Shown here: in pieces, positions 6,239 to 7,463 of the stretch
Numbering within the stretch: position 1 is the stretch's first letter
Layout of the letters: the number at the start of each line of letters is the position of its first letter
Assembly (NCBI GenBank): GCA_040756085.1
Contig: JBFMAE010000114.1
Span: forward strand, 1 to 7,463
Source of the DNA: JBFMAE01 sp040756085
GTDB taxonomy: Bacteria > Desulfobacterota > BSN033 > UBA1163
Length of the DNA: 7,463 bases
Reading direction: 5' to 3'
The notes under the pieces: model-generated
Seen by the model: only the letters and a program-made list of their open reading frames with translations
The model's database searches: none
What the model was told of the DNA's origin: nothing
Translations under genes and position numbers: made by a program

Positions 6239-6378
6239 AAAATTCCAAGCACCAAATCCCAAATTCCAAATAAGCACTAAATTCAAAATACCAATTTACC
6301 AAACAAAGAAGATGTTTAGAATTTTGACATTTGGATTTGGGATTTGTTTGGAAATTGGGATTTGGAGCTTCAATTCCA
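6239..6378. repeat. AT-rich inverted repeat of CCAAATCCC type between fbp and miaB
   Basis: The 196-bp gap between fbp and miaB is largely a fold-back element of different sequence from the TGGAATAATGGAA family. CCAAATCCCAAATTCCAAA at 6252-6270 matches the reverse complement of 6347-6365 at 18 of 19 positions. The flanks 6239-6300 and 6312-6378 consist of further short variants of the same words (AAATTCAAA, ATTTGGATTTGGG). The right arm happens to be open as a short reading frame beginning at 6312, which I regard as spurious. No transposase, target duplication or terminator-like U-tract is seen. Confidence 0.72.
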
Positions 6379-6408
6379 GCCTTGATACAAGAAAAAAGGA
6401 AGTTTTTT

Positions 6409-6419
6409 GGGGAAAGGGG
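6409..6419 (+). promoter_or_regulatory. Purine-rich ribosome binding site before the miaB TTG start
   Basis: GGGGAAAGGGG lies four bases before TTG at 6424. It is a moderate Shine-Dalgarno match and, with the conserved N-terminus that follows, supports a TTG start. Confidence 0.5.
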
Positions 6420-6423
6420 ACCA

Positions 6424-7463
6424 TTGGAAAAGCGAGTTTATATAGAGACTTATGGTTGTCAGATGAACGAGCACGACTCAGAGCGGATGCTAAGGCTACT
6501 GGAAGAGTCCCACTACCTTAAAACCAAAGACCCTAAGCAAGCTGACCTCATCCTTATTAATACCTGCAGCGTTCGGGAAAAGCCTGAGCATAAGCTCTAT
6601 AGCGCCCTGGGAAGATATAAGAAGTTAAAGGAGGAGAGAGAGACGATCCTTGGAGTAGCGGGTTGCGTTGCCCAACAGGAAGGCGAATGGCTCTTGAACC
6701 GAGTTCCTTATCTCGACATGGTCATTGGGACACACGCCATTCCCATGCTGCCCCAATTGCTGCAAAAGATAGAGGTTTCCGGACAGAGGGTCTGTGAGAC
6801 AGGCTTCGATCCAATTGGAAAGTATCTGGAGACGGTTCTGCCAAAGAGGCCTCTGGCGAAAGTAAAATCGTATGTGACCATCATGCAGGGTTGTGACCAT
6901 TTCTGCTCCTTCTGTATCGTCCCCCATGTGAGGGGGAGAGAGAAGAGCCGGTCCAGTAAGGAGATTATCGAGGAGGTCAGGCACCTGACTGAGATGGGTG
7001 TGAAGGAGGTTTGCCTCCTCGGTCAGAATGTGAACGGTTTTGGCAGGGGATTGGAAGAGGAATTGAGTTTTCCGGAACTCCTTCACCGGATCAACGAAGT
7101 CGAAGGTCTTCAAAGGATTCGTTTTACCACTTCCCATCCTGCAGATCTATCCGATGAGTTGATCCGAGCTTTTTCGAAGTTGAAAAAACTCTGCGAACAT
7201 ATTCATCTTCCTTTTCAATCGGGCTCAGACCAGATTTTAAAGAGAATGCACCGGAACTATACGAAAGCCTCCTATCTTGAAAAAATCGATCGCCTGAGAG
7301 AGACATGTCCTTCCATTGCCATTACTGCCGATGTCATTGTCGGATTTCCGGGTGAGGAAGAAAAGGATTTTGAGGATACGTTGGACCTGATCCAGGATGT
7401 TCGATTTGATGACCTTTTCTCCTTTAAATACTCACCGAGAAAAGGGACCCGGGCCGCACAATT
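6424..7463 (+). CDS. miaB: tRNA-2-methylthio-N6-dimethylallyladenosine synthase, 3'-truncated by window end
   Basis: MiaB is a cytoplasmic radical-SAM enzyme that adds a methylthio group to N6-isopentenyladenosine 37 of tRNAs reading UNN codons. About 346 residues are visible, uninterrupted to the window edge; the rest of the radical-SAM domain end and the TRAM domain should lie beyond. The N-terminal UPF0004 domain has the auxiliary cluster cysteines C12 (ETYGCQMNEHDSE), C48 (NTCSVREK) and C81 (AGCVAQQEG). The radical-SAM motif C157-x3-C161-x2-C164 lies in MQGCDHFCSFCIVPHVRGRE. CSVREK, RGREKSR and the late YSPRKGTRAA favour MiaB over the paralogues RimO and MtaB. There is no ATG at the expected position: TTG at 6424 gives the normal N-terminus (MEKRVYIETYGC), and the first in-frame ATG (residue 14) would remove C12. 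It follows fbp after 196 bp of repeat DNA, so it may have its own promoter. Confidence 0.96.
   Translation, partial: MEKRVYIETYGCQMNEHDSERMLRLLEESHYLKTKDPKQADLILINTCSVREKPEHKLYSALGRYKKLKEERETILGVAGCVAQQEGEWLLNRVPYLDMVIGTHAIPMLPQLLQKIEVSGQRVCETGFDPIGKYLETVLPKRPLAKVKSYVTIMQGCDHFCSFCIVPHVRGREKSRSSKEIIEEVRHLTEMGVKEVCLLGQNVNGFGRGLEEELSFPELLHRINEVEGLQRIRFTTSHPADLSDELIRAFSKLKKLCEHIHLPFQSGSDQILKRMHRNYTKASYLEKIDRLRETCPSIAITADVIVGFPGEEEKDFEDTLDLIQDVRFDDLFSFKYSPRKGTRAAQ

Noticed and set aside
6312..6521. Open reading frame of 69 codons before and into miaB
   Set aside because: Its first part is the right arm of the CCAAATCCC inverted repeat and its end overlaps miaB in another frame. There is no Shine-Dalgarno sequence.
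6625..7137. Antisense 170-codon open frame within miaB
   Set aside because: It lies opposite the radical-SAM region of miaB, which has all expected motifs; no independent support.

Overview
The window looks like a chromosomal housekeeping segment from an uncultured bacterium, most likely a member of the Desulfobacterota (former Deltaproteobacteria). Two things point there: the gene order pheT, ihfA, small MerR regulator, tRNA-Pro, surE, which I recall from that group, and the AT-rich, degenerate intergenic inverted repeats that I associate with genomes of uncultured members. No 16S or other decisive marker is present, so the taxonomic call is inference. All genes lie on the + strand. I see no mobile element, CRISPR array, phage gene or defence system.

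Layout. Positions 1-55 hold CGAACT repeats and a perfect hairpin that ends one base before the first gene. Positions 56-2464 encode the beta subunit of phenylalanyl-tRNA synthetase (pheT). After 28 bp comes ihfA (2493-2783, IHF alpha-type DNA-bending protein), then a dyad-containing gap and a MerR-type regulator (2875-3270). A 257-bp gene-poor stretch with a perfect 15-bp dyad follows, then a zinc-ribbon plus YbjQ-domain protein (3528-3995). A long imperfect inverted repeat precedes tRNA-Pro(GGG) at 4168-4244, which is followed 19 bp later by surE (4264-5019). A second repeat of the same family separates surE from fbp (5127-6227), the archaeal-type bifunctional fructose-1,6-bisphosphate aldolase/phosphatase. 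A third, sequence-unrelated inverted repeat (about 6239-6378) separates fbp from miaB, which starts with TTG at 6424 and runs off the window end.

How the genes relate. pheT, tRNA-Pro and miaB serve translation (tRNA charging, decoding, tRNA modification). ihfA and the MerR protein are DNA-binding regulators that probably share the pheT transcript or a neighbouring one. surE is a nucleotide phosphatase and fbp is the one-way gluconeogenic enzyme. This is not an obvious pathway operon but a conserved housekeeping neighbourhood. The least ordinary material is between genes: most junctions carry a long inverted repeat, and these fall into at least three sequence families. I found no convincing new multi-gene system.
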